Assembly: GCA_000149265.1 (NCBI GenBank)
Contig: CH002367.1
Location: forward strand, 300,248-364,247
Length of the DNA: 64,000 bases
From: Ciona savignyi
Taxonomy: Eukaryota > Chordata > Ascidiacea > Phlebobranchia > Cionidae
Direction of reading: 5' to 3'
The notes beneath the pieces were generated by a model. That model ran no database searches. It was given only the letters and a program-made list of their open reading frames with translations, and was not told where the DNA came from. The position numbers and the translations under genes were made by a program. Positions 1 to 11,284 of this stretch are shown in pieces; positions within the stretch are counted from its first letter, which is position 1; each line of letters begins with the position of its first letter.

Positions 1-642
1 TAGTTTTTTTTGGAAATTGGCTGTTTTTTGAGTCTTAGTTATGGTTTTGCCCTATTTCTAGAATATTGTGAAATGTAATAATGCTGTCAAAGTCTTTTAA
101 ATCTAGTACAGGTCTTATCGGTTTTTACTTTGCATTGTCATTGAAATATCATCTGGTCCTGATATTCATTACGATGTTTTTTGTAATTCAGCGAGTAGCA
201 ATTTATTTCTACGAATTTGTAAAAATTAAAAAAAAACTTAGTTTAAGCTTAAGGCTATACACACGCAGAGCCAAAAAATCTGCGTGAGTAAACACGCACG
301 CACGCCGTGCGAGTATGATTTTACTCTTGCAATTGAAAAAACTAATTAACATTTACCGCAACCATTTTCTATTCAACTGGTGTATTGGGAAATAAAAAAC
401 AAATCCTCATCATTGCGACCGTTTTTATTATACACATGGCACATATGAATACTAAAGTCTATAATACTTACAGCAGCATCATAATGTCAGATAGTTTACT
501 CCCGTTACTCGCGTGAAGATGTACTCATGTGAGCTACCACACGGGAGGGTATTCTTTACTCTAAATTTGATGGATTTTTGGCCTTGCCACCCACATAACT
601 GTTATACGATCCTAGCCATTCATAAATCCCATTTTTACACAG
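1..642. other. Upstream flank or intron of the ABHD16A-like gene
   Basis: AT-rich sequence with no recognisable gene. The first ABHD16A-type exon follows after an acceptor AG at 641-642, so at least the right part should be intron. I could not find the preceding exon (the family's conserved W-N-H-P-G stretch) here, so it probably lies left of the window. Confidence 0.5.
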
Positions 643-3600
643 GGTTCTCCATTTCCAGAGGCAGAAAAATGTGCAATTGACGTTGTGTTCCAATATGCTA
701 TACATGAGCTAAAATTTCAACCAGAAAATATACTTGTGTTTGCTTGGTCTATTGGTATGTTTATTTGTTTTTTTAAATGTTTTTCTTTATAAACTGCACA
801 TATCTTAAGTTACAGATGCAAGGCCCTATAATTTGGACTTTACATGACAAATGATCTTTAGATTCTTTTTAAGTGATTTGAAATTATAGATACAAATTGT
901 TTGAATTTTTCTTCCAATTTAGTCCGACCGATTAGCTTGGTGGGTTAGTGCGTCGCCTATTAGCCGAAGAGTTGTTGGTTCGAAACCAGTGGCTGGCTGG
1001 TCGATTGCATTCTTGGACAATGCACTTATAGCAGACATTGTCTAAATCCAGTGGAATAATGGGTTTTACCAAATTAAAGAAACGCTCGAATCACTTAACA
1101 CACTAACCACCTCTTAGCGAGAGGTGATCTGACGATTGTGTTAATGGCCACTGCTTTTCCCATTCACAGGAATAAACATGAATATTTGATACTACGTTTA
1201 ATCTCATTCAGGTGGTTTCTCAGCACTTACAGCCGCTATCCAATATCCGGACATCAGCGGTTTGATTCTTGATGCCACCTTCTATGATATTTTGCCGTTT
1301 GCAAAGAAAATGATGCCACAATTTGTTGGTGATTACTTTGCTTTTATTTCAACTATTCTACTTTAATTTTATTTTAACCTTAAAAAAAGTAGGAACCTAC
1401 TAACAATATAACTTATACTAATTATGTCCGAAAAGTTGAAAGTCCTGAGCACTTTCTTTGCATTTGAACTGTCTACTTTGCCCAATTAATATTTAATGTC
1501 AACCTGCAAGTCATTTAGTGCATAAGATAAAAACGCTCTAAGGCTAGAAATTTTGAATGTTTATCTAAACATGAATGATATTTCTGACATGATAAATCCT
1601 AAAATGTTTGTTTAATATAAATAAATAAATGGTTATTTTTGTTCCAACAGAGCCCATTGTTACCTACACAGTGAGGAATTATTTGAATTTGCATCATAGT
1701 CAACTGCTTCGTCAGTACAAAGGACCGGTCCATTTCATACGTCGAACCCAGGATGAAGTTATGAACTTGGGTTTGTCCTATTAAACTATGTCGAGTAATA
1801 TAGGATATTCTTGTTTTTTCCACATAAATAAGAAAATGCAAGTGGTGTTCTCAAATGGGCAATTGTCAGATTACCTGACAAATACATAAGAGAGCGTTCA
1901 CATATGGGTAATCTTTCAATTACTTTGCAATTGCGTAAGGGAACGTTATCACATAGAAAACATCAGATTACTTAGCAACTATGTAAGTGAGCATTTGCAC
2001 ACAGGCAATCGTCACATTACATTACGCCCATCGTCGGGTAACCGGAGCTATTTATATTCATCGCCATTCCTTTCATTTCTTTGGTTGTTTTAAAACTGGT
2101 CTTTACTGGAACGTTTGAGCTATGGATGTCCATCGTTTGCCTGAAAACACACAAACAGCAAACAGTTGGTTTTGAACCCATCACCTTTTAATCAACTTAC
2201 CACAAAATCAGATTCTATCTTTCCTGTATTTTCCAAAATAGCAGACACTAACCAGTTTACATGGCACTTTGAAATCGATTTGAATCTATTTTGCCAATTC
2301 GTTCTCTCGTTTTGCGCGAAAAGAAAAAGGCACAACGGATTTGAGATGTCATATCTCCAATCCAATAAAAGGAGCGGTTTTCTGGAACGGATTGGATTGA
2401 ATTTGGGCTAAAAAGAAGTTTGCAAACTTATAAAACTTTAATTTTTAGATGTTTGATTTATAAACACAACTTCCGCCAGGTATTAGAGTAATTTAGCAAA
2501 CCTAGTGTGTCTAATGTTAGGTTACCAACGCAAAAAATCAAAAGTTGTAGGACTAAATAAAAACTTTTTTGCACCGGAGTATTAAGATGAAGTTGTGCGA
2601 CAATGTGCCTGGTCTTTTAGTGAGACCATGCCACTACTAGACCTAATAGCTGAAAAATAGGGAGAAACCAACAGTATTATCAGAAGCTTGCTGATGAATA
2701 TTTCAAGCGTGGTGTTATTAAAGATTGGTTTGTACAAGGTTTAGCAATACAGGATGTCCTGTAGTTAGTTTCAAGTTTTCAGTGTTGTAAGATATATCAC
2801 GATTTCAGTTTGAGGGACAGTCGGTTTAGTAAATTATATGATACATAAATCATACGCTAACATTCAACTAGGCTAACCTAACATCAGCAGTCAGATCCAA
2901 TTGCATTCCAAAAACAATAAACAAAAAAGTGTATTGTAAACGCGATACTTTAGGATTAGATTTGAAACTTGTGTGGCGTCATTTTAAATCCGTTTAAGCC
3001 AGCACCATTTAAACAGACTTACTATCTTACTTCTATTTTTCATTCCACAAAAGCAATCACTATCTTACTGTATTTTTCATTCCACAAAAGAAATCACTAT
3101 CTTACTTGTATCATTTATCTTTGGCTAGATGGTCAACATAGACTGGATAGCAACCTTGGCAACCAGTTGATCGAAGACTTCTTCCAAACGAGATACCCAA
3201 AGTTGTTTGAAACCGAGGAATCCACCAATCAAACCTCCGAAGTGCTTTGGTCATGGTTCACCGCCCCGGACACAAGAGACAGAGGTATATCTCCTGATTT
3301 AAAAATGCTTTATTCAAAATTTTTATAAAGTAAAAAAATCTTGAACTTGTAAAAATATCTTATTTAGTATATATATTTTATATTAGTATATATATTCATC
3401 TTGAACTTATCTAATTAAATATATATATTCGGCCCGTTGGTCTAGCGCAGGCATGGGCAACCCCTGGCACGTGTGCCCAACTTGGCACGCGAGCTCGTAT
3501 TTCTGGCACGCTAGTTCAAGGAAATTAGATTCTTTTCTTTTAAAGATAATAACTTGAAAGTTGTTGTATTATTTGAGCTTTGGCCACGTGCATAAAATGT

Positions 3601-6567
3601 TTATTACGGTAAGTTGTGAAGATTTGATTATTTATTACCGTGTTATTGTTACTCAACAAACACCAAAGAGTACAACAATCCGCTTGCAAATTTCGCAACC
3701 TGCTGCCACAGGGCACAGACGAATCGGGACGTGATAGAAATTTGTACGTTTGTGCAGCCAACCAGATGTAGTTAATATTAATTACCCTTAGCGTCCTAAT
3801 TTACTTTTGTTAGCAATTTGAGATACAAAGTATTATAAGGCTAAACTTGATGTACCATGTACCGGTAAGGTCATTCGGTATCGGCAAAGGTCATAAATGC
3901 ATATTTCGGCAAGTAAAAAAAGATCGGTAACTTATTTCACATAAGCTCATCGTTACGTTTATCAAATTTCGTTAATGAGAGTAAATATTCATCGTTGAAC
4001 ACACTTTTTCACCTGCCTAAGGTTTGCTCTATCAGTAATAGTACAGCGCTTGCTTATTTTGCAGTAAAGATAAAAATTAAAAGTCATTACTGTAAAACAG
4101 CGGTTCTCAAACTGGGGGTCCGCGGTCTTTTGGGGACCACGAGACAATTTTCTGGGACCGCTAAGCACCTTCCAAAAAATTTAAACGACGCCTTCTGAAG
4201 TTTTTACGCAACTTCTTTTCCAATCAACTTAACAAGACAATTTGTCATGAAAGCTTACATGCTATAGGCATTTATGACATCACAAGAAGCTATTTGATGT
4301 CACATTAGTGCAATTCAAAAGTACAGAACTCCTACTATAGTAGGAAATAGTACAACTCATATTATAGTAGGAGTAAACATTCAAAAACAGAAATATGTTC
4401 TTACGAATTGTTAGTTGGCACGCGGAAAGATTTTTCCATTAATTTTAGCCGATTTTGGCACCTAGGCCGAGAAAGGTTGCCCACCCCTGGTCTAGCGGTT
4501 AAGTGCGTCGCCTTTCAATCGAAAGGTTACAGGTGCGATACTGGTCGCTAGCTAGTCGGTTGTGTCCTTGGGCAAGGCACTTTACGGGCATTGCCTGAAC
4601 ACAGCGGATTAATGGGTTCTACCAAATTGAAGGAACATGTCTATCATATACATACAACACACTGTAATAGCTCCGGTAACCCGACGATGGGCGCGAGGTG
4701 ATCTGACGATTGCCCGTGTGTTAACCCCCTTGGTTTTCCCATTCACGGGGATAAAGATGAATATCCTATCCTATCCTATATATATATATATATATATGGA
4801 CATTCTCTACATTTTGTCATTCTATAATCTTTTAGATTTTATTCTAACGAACCTAAATACAAAATAGTCCTTAAACATATTTGTATTTTGTTAAATAAAA
4901 AAATGATTATGTTTTATTGTGATTAATGTATCTACCAGTTGGTTAAGAGTTTATTTAGACTCTGTCATAGCTCTTTAACATTTGTGTTAACAAATTTGCA
5001 TTATCGAAGTTGCAATGTTGTATAGAATGTACATTGAATAATATTTCTGTTTCCCTGTGAATTGGAAAACTAAATGGGCGTTATCACACCAATGACAATC
5101 AGGTTATTTAGTACCCAACCGCAGATTACCAGAGCAATTGCAATGTTGCGTACGATTAAGACAGACGTTCCTTTAGTTTTAGTCCAACTTATTAATCCAC
5201 TGGTTCAGATGTGGCGAGGGCTGCCACCCACCGAAACCCTAACACAAGAACAACCATCAAACAAGTTTTAATGTTTTCATGAGACCTTTGTAAGCTCATT
5301 TAAGCATTTTGCAAAAAAGGCTAAAAACATTTTCCAAAACACAAGCCCTAAAATATATTTTATTGAAACATGGGCGCCCTGTATACCGGTTAGTCTGCCG
5401 GTTTAGTTCGTCGCCTTTTAATCATAAGGTTGCAGGTGCTAAACTGGTCGCTAGCTAGTCGGTTGTGTCCTTTGGCAAGACAGTCAACAGACATTGCCTG
5501 AACCCAGCGGATTAATGGGTTCTACCCAATTAAAGAATGTGTCTATCATATACAACACACTGCAATAGCTCCGGTAACGCGACGATGGGCGCAATGTGAT
5601 CTGACGATTGCTTGTGTGTTAACCCCCTTGGTTTTCCCATTCACAGGGATAAACATGAATATCCTATTCTATTCTATTCCGTTGGGTTTGTAAAACAAAT
5701 TATACAGTATATTGTATGATACTGTAAATATTGGTGTAATATCAAAAGTGTGATAGTATTGAGATTTGACTGCATACACTTTGGGTTTTAGCGGCCACGT
5801 CTAATTATACCAAAATTTAATAACTTATTCCTTTTTTAAATGTGTTCTAACGACTTTCGTTTTACCGTTTTTTCCAAATTTTTATTAATAGTCGTGCTTC
5901 ATGTTTTCATTGTGAAAACAAAAAATAAACTACATGATCTTACTCTAGATGAAATAGCTGCATCTTGGAATCTAGATGCCAAAGAATGTGAATCCATCGT
6001 GCAGAACTATATTTTCCAACATCCACTTTCAACTTATCCTATTGATCTCGGCCAGGATTTAAGCCAAGTGCAGAAAATCCAAGTTCTTTTATACTTGGTA
6101 AGCTTTGCTGTATAATTTAGTTTATTCGTTTTTTTGCCTTATAAAAAGCAGCAAGTGTAATAAATCGCAAACAAATGATCAGGAAAGAACTGCAAAAACA
6201 GCTGTTAAAACACGTCATTAAAAAGGATACCGATATTAAATTTAGAAGATACCGCCGCCCAACCCAATCGAAATTACAAGGATTTGAAAACTTTTTACAA
6301 ATAAAAGATGCAGCATTCCGACTTTAAAAACATTTTTACAACACCCATGTCCAGTGTGTATTTGTAAAAGTTGTTTTTAAAATTACTACAAAATTATATT
6401 TCCAGGTAAACAAACATGTCGCGTGTTACCCATCCACCCACTGCACCCCCCTACCCCCTTCGTATTTCACCCAACCATGGAAAATGGGGGGGAACCACCA
6501 ATCTGGTAGTGACAGTGCAAACTCTTCTGATTTTGAGCTGATCAACTCACAAACCGTAGATTACTGA
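643..6567 (+). CDS. ABHD16A: ABHD16A-like phospholipase/serine hydrolase, C-terminal part in six exons
   Basis: Coding exons are 643-754, 1212-1328, 1651-1770, 3129-3284, 5949-6097 and 6406-6567, all with AG/GT borders and phases that join to 271 codons plus TGA. The product is the C-terminal half of an alpha/beta hydrolase. The nucleophile elbow reads AWSIGG (Ser), followed by a conserved DATFYD segment. The acid lies in RTQDEV and the catalytic His in STHCTPL, then the family's L-P-x(3)-F-x(2)-P-W ending. Family knowledge: ABHD16A is a membrane-associated phosphatidylserine lipase that makes lysophosphatidylserine. A polyadenylation signal AATAAA lies at 6640-6645. The N-terminal exons with the membrane segments are outside the window. 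The fourth intron (3285-5948) is swollen by SINEs and a hAT element. Exon ends are my reading of the splice sites; ABHD16B is excluded mainly because it is normally intronless. Confidence 0.85.
923..1190 (+). repeat. tRNA-derived SINE, intron copy
   Basis: The tRNA-like head carries an A-box-like run (TTAGCTTGGTGGGTTAGTGC) and a B box GGTTCGAAACC. The body has the family hallmarks 'ccagtggaataatgggtt' and 'ctgacgattg', ending 'cacaggaataaacatgaatat'. It lies in the first visible ABHD16A intron. Several other copies in the window share the layout. Confidence 0.8.
1998..2053 (-). repeat. SINE body fragment
   Basis: A short piece (cacacaggcaatcgtcac ... ccatcgtcgggtaaccggagct) matches the body of the tRNA-derived SINE in reverse orientation. 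The rest of this intron (1771-3128) shows no gene. Confidence 0.55.
2860..3010. repeat. Dispersed repeat shared with 11975-12115
   Basis: The stretch around 'agtcagatccaattgcatt' and 'ggattagatttgaaacttgtg' recurs in reverse complement at about 11975-12115 next to the histone locus. I see no coding capacity or clear terminal repeats, so the class is unknown. Confidence 0.5.
3431..3447 (+). repeat. SINE head, left piece split by the hAT element
   Basis: The first 17 bases of a SINE (GGCCCGTTGGTCTAGCG). The rest continues at 4490 after the hAT insertion, with GTCTAGCG duplicated. Confidence 0.8.
3448..4489. mobile_element. Non-autonomous hAT DNA transposon inserted in a SINE
   Basis: The ends are inverted: CAGGCATGGGCAACC on the left and GGTTGCCCACCCCTG on the right, the classic hAT pattern (CAGGGGTGGGCAACC). 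The 8-bp duplication GTCTAGCG lies at 3440-3447 and 4490-4497. No transposase frame is visible. Inside, from about 4099, a second hAT-like end (cggttctcaaactggggg) suggests a nested or chimeric element. Confidence 0.85.
4490..4797 (+). repeat. tRNA-derived SINE, right piece
   Basis: Continues the SINE begun at 3431: TCTAGCGGTTAAGTGCG, B-box-like GGTGCGATACTGG, body, then a tail of CCTAT repeats (4760-4779) running into a (TA)n tract. It is the best-preserved copy and probably close to the family consensus. Confidence 0.85.
5386..5680 (+). repeat. tRNA-derived SINE in ABHD16A intron
   Basis: Same head, body (cccagcggattaatgggttc, ctgacgattg) and CCTAT/CTATT-type tail as the copy at 4490, somewhat diverged. 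Confidence 0.8.
5788..5935. repeat. Fragment of a dispersed MITE-like repeat
   Basis: The signature 'gcggccacgtctaattatacc' followed by an AT-rich body with 'cttcatgttttcattg' matches segments at 16115-16131 plus 16647-16750, 38810-38930 and 63927-64000. It lies directly before an ABHD16A exon and contributes no coding sequence. Confidence 0.6.
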
Positions 6568-6828
6568 TTTATTTTGTAATAACATTCTTTGTGCATGTAA
6601 CACCTGTATAGATGGATTCCTGCTTTAAGCGTTTTATGAAATAAATTCGCATACGGGATTGGTTGAGGCCACAGTTAAAGAAAGTGTAAGTAACCTTACA
6701 CCCCGTGTTAGCTCGTAATTTAATTCAACATTTTAAATAATTTTCATGTTGATAGTTTTTTATACAAGCTCTACATAAACTTACATGATAACTACTAGTG
6801 TTAAAATGATTATTTAAGAACATTTGCT

Positions 6829-7102
6829 GTTTATCCCCGTGAATGGGAAAACCAAGGAGGTTAACACACAAGCAATCGTCAGATCACCTCGCGCCCACCG
6901 TCGGGTTACCGAAGCTATTGCATTGTGTTGTGTATGATAAGACACGTTTCTTCAATTCGTAGAACACATTAATCCGCTGGATCCAGGCAATGTTCGTTAA
7001 GTGCCTTGCCCAAGGATACAACCGACCAGCTAGCGACAAGTTTCGAACCTACAATCTTTCGATTGAAGGCCGACGCACTTAACCGCCAGACTAACCAGCC
7101 GG
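6829..7102 (-). repeat. tRNA-derived SINE downstream of ABHD16A
   Basis: Complete copy in reverse orientation: 'tttatccccgtgaatggg' at the 3' end, 'ggttaccgaagctattgca' in the body and the tRNA-like head at about 7030-7102. The stretch 7103-7460 beyond it shows no feature. Confidence 0.8.
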
Positions 7103-7460
7103 TCGAATGTACGGTGATGAAGTGGAATAACTTGTGCTACATTATGTCCTATAAAATTCGACTAATTTTTTTTTATAGTTTTGGTAGTTGGTCGTCACTT
7201 GTTGAAAGCACAACACTAAAAAAATTATCAAAAAGCAAAAAATACATTTACCCGAGTCCCAGCCGCATTAAACAGGTAAACCAGAAAACACTAAAATAAA
7301 ATTTTAGTATGGTTCAGCACCTAAAAATAAATCATTTTATAATTTTGGTGAAATTACTGGCATTGCAATTTGTATAAATCTCTTGCTTTAGTCATAATAA
7401 AGTCCTCAAAAATATGTAAATTAACTAAAACAACCTGAAAGAACTACACAATATTTCACT

Positions 7461-7604
7461 GACTATCTTGATGGGTTGGTGCGTCGCATTTTCAAACCGT
7501 GTCGTTATCTATTAGTTGTTTCATTGGGCAAGACACTTAGCGTAAAACACCTAAACTTAAACTGAAGTAACGTCTCACGGCACATTGCAATAGCTCCTGA
7601 AACC
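7461..7604 (+). repeat. SINE, left half, split by an LTR retrotransposon
   Basis: Diverged SINE head and body (ggttggtgcgtcgc ... cacattgcaatagctcctg). It stops at AACC (7601-7604), where the LTR element begins, and resumes at 9191. Confidence 0.75.
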
Positions 7605-9190
7605 TGTAGCAACCAACTGGTTTTAGCGGGTTTTGAGCCGGGTAAAACAAGGGGTAGCATAGGTAAAGTATTTTATTGGGTGTTTACGCAAGGTGCAGCA
7701 AGGAAAAGAGCTTTACACATGGCATAGCTTAGGTAGGTATAGGTAAAGGTTGAGAGAGCGGGTAGTCCAAGCGAGGACCAACCAAATTGCTCTCTGATAT
7801 TACGAAATCTTATACAGTTTATATAATACACATAACAGGAAACACATGTTTGTATACACGAGGCGTGGCGGTTAATCAGAAAACTCGCGGGAAATAATTC
7901 ATCGACTGAAATGTCCAAAACAGGAAATTAATGGCGAGTTCCCATGCATACAATATGGACACATGGCATGGCGCGATCTAGTTGTTAAAATATATAATAT
8001 TACAATTATAAACGTGTGGGATTCCCACACACTTCCCTTTGTCCATTTTGAAAAGAATTAAATGTTCAGACGGTTCATAGGTTTGTTGGTCACCGTAGGT
8101 TGAATCTCCTGTAGCAGTCTTTTGTTGATTCGCCGATTGGTCTTCGGTTGAAATCCTTGGGTCAAACGGTCACGACGCAGATTGATACGATTCGAACACA
8201 CACACTTGTAGAAAAACCTTGTTGACACACTGGAATGGGAGGCTGAAGATGTCGTTTGGTCTTGACACGAGACCAGCTCGATCCAAACGTACAAAATATA
8301 AACTTCCGTGGTAAATATACCACTGTTTCGAAGCTGCCCTTTTCGCTTAAGCGAGGTCCCCATTCCATGCTGAAAGTAGAAAATCCTATTGCGGCATTAA
8401 TGGCCGGGCAATAGTTAGGCTTCCGTGACTTTGACTCATCACGCTGCTGAGAGGCCTCTTTATCGCTGTTCATCCCGAACACGATTGTGATATAGCACAT
8501 ATACTAGTGCAAAAACGGCACACCTGATAAATTGTTCGTCGTGACCCAGGTGAAAACTTGAAAACTTGACCGACATTGCTTGACCAATTTGCTCTGACGA
8601 AGGATCCATTGAATAAACGGTTGAGCGCGTCCGACTGTAGACTATCTGTGGAATCTGGAAAGTAAAATCGAAAGGAAGCAGAAAATTGAAAAAAAGATAA
8701 GAAAGAAATTCGACTCCATATCAGAAGGATACGAGTTCAAATCACACGAGGGGTCAACAAAATGTTGCAACCAGGTGGTTTTAGACGGGGTTTGAGCCAG
8801 AGTAAAAGAAGGGATGAGCAGAGGTTAAGTATTTTATTGGGTGTTTACGCAAGGTGCAGCAAGGAAAAGAGCTTTACACATGGCATAGCTTAGGTAGGTA
8901 TAGGTAAAGGTTGAGAGAGCGGGTAGTCCAAGCGAGGACCAACCAAATTGCTCTCTGATATTACGAAATCTTATACAGTTTATATAATACACATAACAGG
9001 AAACACATGTTTGTATACACGAGGCGTGGCGGTTAATCAGAAAACTCGCGGGAAATAATTCATCGACTGAAATGTCCAAAACAGGAAATTAATGGCGAGT
9101 TCCCATGCATACAATATGGACACATGGCATGGCGCGATCTAGTTGTTAAAATATATAATATTACAATTATAAACGTGTGGGATTCCCACA
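7605..9190 (-). mobile_element. Small non-autonomous LTR retrotransposon nested in a SINE
   Basis: Two nearly identical direct repeats, 7605-8029 (425 bp) and 8763-9190 (428 bp), flank a 733-bp interior. On the - strand the LTRs start TGTGGGAATCCCACA and end with CA, and an AATAAA (opposite 'tttatt' near 7672) can serve as polyadenylation signal. A purine-rich tract (ACAAAGGGAAG on the - strand) precedes the downstream LTR. The sequence next to 8763 contains a tRNA T-arm-like string (gagttcaaatc), a candidate primer site. The 4-bp duplication AACC flanks the element at 7601-7604 and 9191-9194. The interior has only short reading frames that I do not recognise. Confidence 0.8.
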
Positions 9191-9260
9191 AACCTGACGA
9201 TTGCCCTTGTGATAGCCCTCCCTAGTTTCCCATTAATTGGAATTAAACAAAAATATTTCT
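9191..9260 (+). repeat. SINE, right remnant
   Basis: Continues the split SINE: 'aacctgacgattgccc' through 'tttcccattaattggaatt', the family 3' end. Confidence 0.7.
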
Positions 9261-9265
9261 TCTAA

Positions 9266-9979
<714 letters not shown>

Positions 9980-10009
9980 ACCATCTTGGGACAAGTAAAA
10001 ATTGTAAAC

Positions 10010-10025
10010 GGCTCTTTTCAGAGCC
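10010..10025 (+). terminator. Histone 3' stem-loop of H3 (9569)
   Basis: GGCTCTTTTCAGAGCC matches the metazoan consensus with loop UUUC. TAAAGAG follows at about 10038-10044 as the purine-rich element that would pair with U7 snRNA. Confidence 0.95.
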
Positions 10026-10543
10026 ACCAATGCCATGTAAAGAGTCAAGGGATGATACCAAGTAGAACAGGGAATTTAACGGCGGTTTTTAAAATTTTGA
10101 TTCAAATAAATGTAACCACCGGGCTTTCTTACATAAAAATATTTATTTTGTAACTAGTAACGACGTTGTTTTACACTTTATATAATTATAGTACTTAGTT
10201 GTGTCGAATATTTCCACCAAAGAATAAGAATAGAACCAACCAATCAGAAAGCGGTTACCCTCGCCCAATCACAATGTGAAGAGTGATCCGATGTAACTCG
10301 ACAGACAATCCACGAAACGTTTTCACGCGACAATGTATGGAACGAAATCTGTCTTTCGCTAGTAATTTTTACAACAAATAATCAATTATACGTAATAAGG
10401 TTAAATAAGCGCGTATATCAAAGCGGAAATCATTTTATTTTATGCAATCGTATATGCACGAACCATTGCAAGAATGTAACAGAATCAAATATTTAAATAT
10501 ATTTGGATTTTATTGCTATTAGTACTCTTTTAAGAAATTGGGT
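10026..10543. other. Convergent H3/H2A intergenic spacer
   Basis: No gene is visible. It contains 'caaccaatcagaaagcgg' near 10238, a CCAAT box without a nearby histone start, which could be a leftover promoter. Confidence 0.4.
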
Positions 10544-10559
10544 GGCTCTAAAAAGAGCC
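10544..10559 (-). terminator. Histone 3' stem-loop of H2A (10590)
   Basis: Read on the - strand: GGCTCTTTTTAGAGCC, 30 bases after the stop, with a downstream AAAGAG-type element (opposite 'ctctttt' near 10525). Confidence 0.95.
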
Positions 10560-10589
10560 GTTTAATGGTGGTTGTAAAACCGACTTTAA

Positions 10590-10964
10590 TTAGTCTTTCT
10601 TTTGGGTCTTCTTGGGCAACAATACAGCTTGGATGTTGGGAAGGACTCCACCTTGAGAGATTGTCACTTTTCCAAGCAACTTGTTCAACTCCTCGTCGTT
10701 TCGAACAGCCAACTGAAGGTGTCTTGGGATGATTCTGGACTTCTTGTTGTCGCGAGCGGCGTTACCTGCCAACTCAAGAACTTCGGCGCTGAGGTATTCG
10801 AGCACAGCGGCCAAATAGACTGGTGCTCCAGCGCCAACACGCTCAGAATAGTTACCATTGCGCAGAAGTCTGTGCACACGGCCGACCGGAAATTGAAGAC
10901 CAGCTCTTGATGAACGGCTCTTCGGCTTTGCCTTAGATTTTCCTCCTTTGCCTCGTCCTGACAT
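10590..10964 (-). CDS. H2A: Histone H2A
   Basis: Core histone that dimerises with H2B. The 124-residue frame runs from MSGRGKGG to TQKKD, with the histone fold and the acidic-patch residues ([21 protein letters not shown]). It has the canonical form, without the SQ(E/D) tail of H2A.X. It differs from the other copies by Ser for Ala in [13 protein letters not shown] box (TATATAA on the - strand) lies at 11048-11055. The region further upstream carries an 80-bp tandem duplication with CCAAT motifs. Confidence 0.97.
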   Translation of the reverse strand: MSGRGKGGKSKAKPKSRSSRAGLQFPVGRVHRLLRNGNYSERVGAGAPVYLAAVLEYLSAEVLELAGNAARDNKKSRIIPRHLQLAVRNDEELNKLLGKVTISQGGVLPNIQAVLLPKKTQKKD

Positions 10965-11122
10965 TTTCGTACTTAGAAACAGTAATTAGAACAAAACACA
11001 ACTTGGTTGCTTATGAACGGTAAGTGGAAATTGATTTCAGTGCTCTGTTATATAGGCGAAAAATTGTCGAATTTCGCTCAAATAACGTAAAAAAAGATGA
11101 ACCAATCATATTGTTCTCTCCT

Positions 11123-11284
11123 AAATTGGGGAGAGATTAGATTGGCGTTCCAATGGACCAATTAGATTCTCTCACTCTACCTGAAAAAAGATGGCTGTTC
11201 AGAAATTGGGGAGAGATTCAAAAATGGCGTTCCAATGGACCAATTAGATTCTCTCTCTCTACCTGAAAAGAGATGGCTGTTCAG
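11123..11284. repeat. 80-bp tandem duplication in the H2A promoter region
   Basis: Two direct copies, starting at 11123 and 11203, each contain 'aaattggggagagatt', 'ggcgttccaatggaccaat' and 'agatggctgttcag'. Each copy has CCAAT motifs on both strands and GAGAGA/TCTCTC strings, so it looks like a duplicated promoter-proximal module. Confidence 0.8.

Noticed and set aside
4499-4560. Candidate tRNA gene (A- and B-box-like sequence)
   Set aside because: The same head occurs in many copies with a common SINE body and CCTAT tail; no copy folds into a regular tRNA with a proper acceptor stem.
7177-7275. Possible extra ABHD16A exon (acceptor-like 'tttttttatag' with a following open frame)
   Set aside because: The gene already ends with the family's conserved C-terminus and a stop at 6565-6567 plus AATAAA; the frame here matches nothing in the family.
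10602-10910. Antisense open frames across histone genes
   Set aside because: They are mirror shadows of strongly codon-biased histone frames and recur at every copy of the same class.
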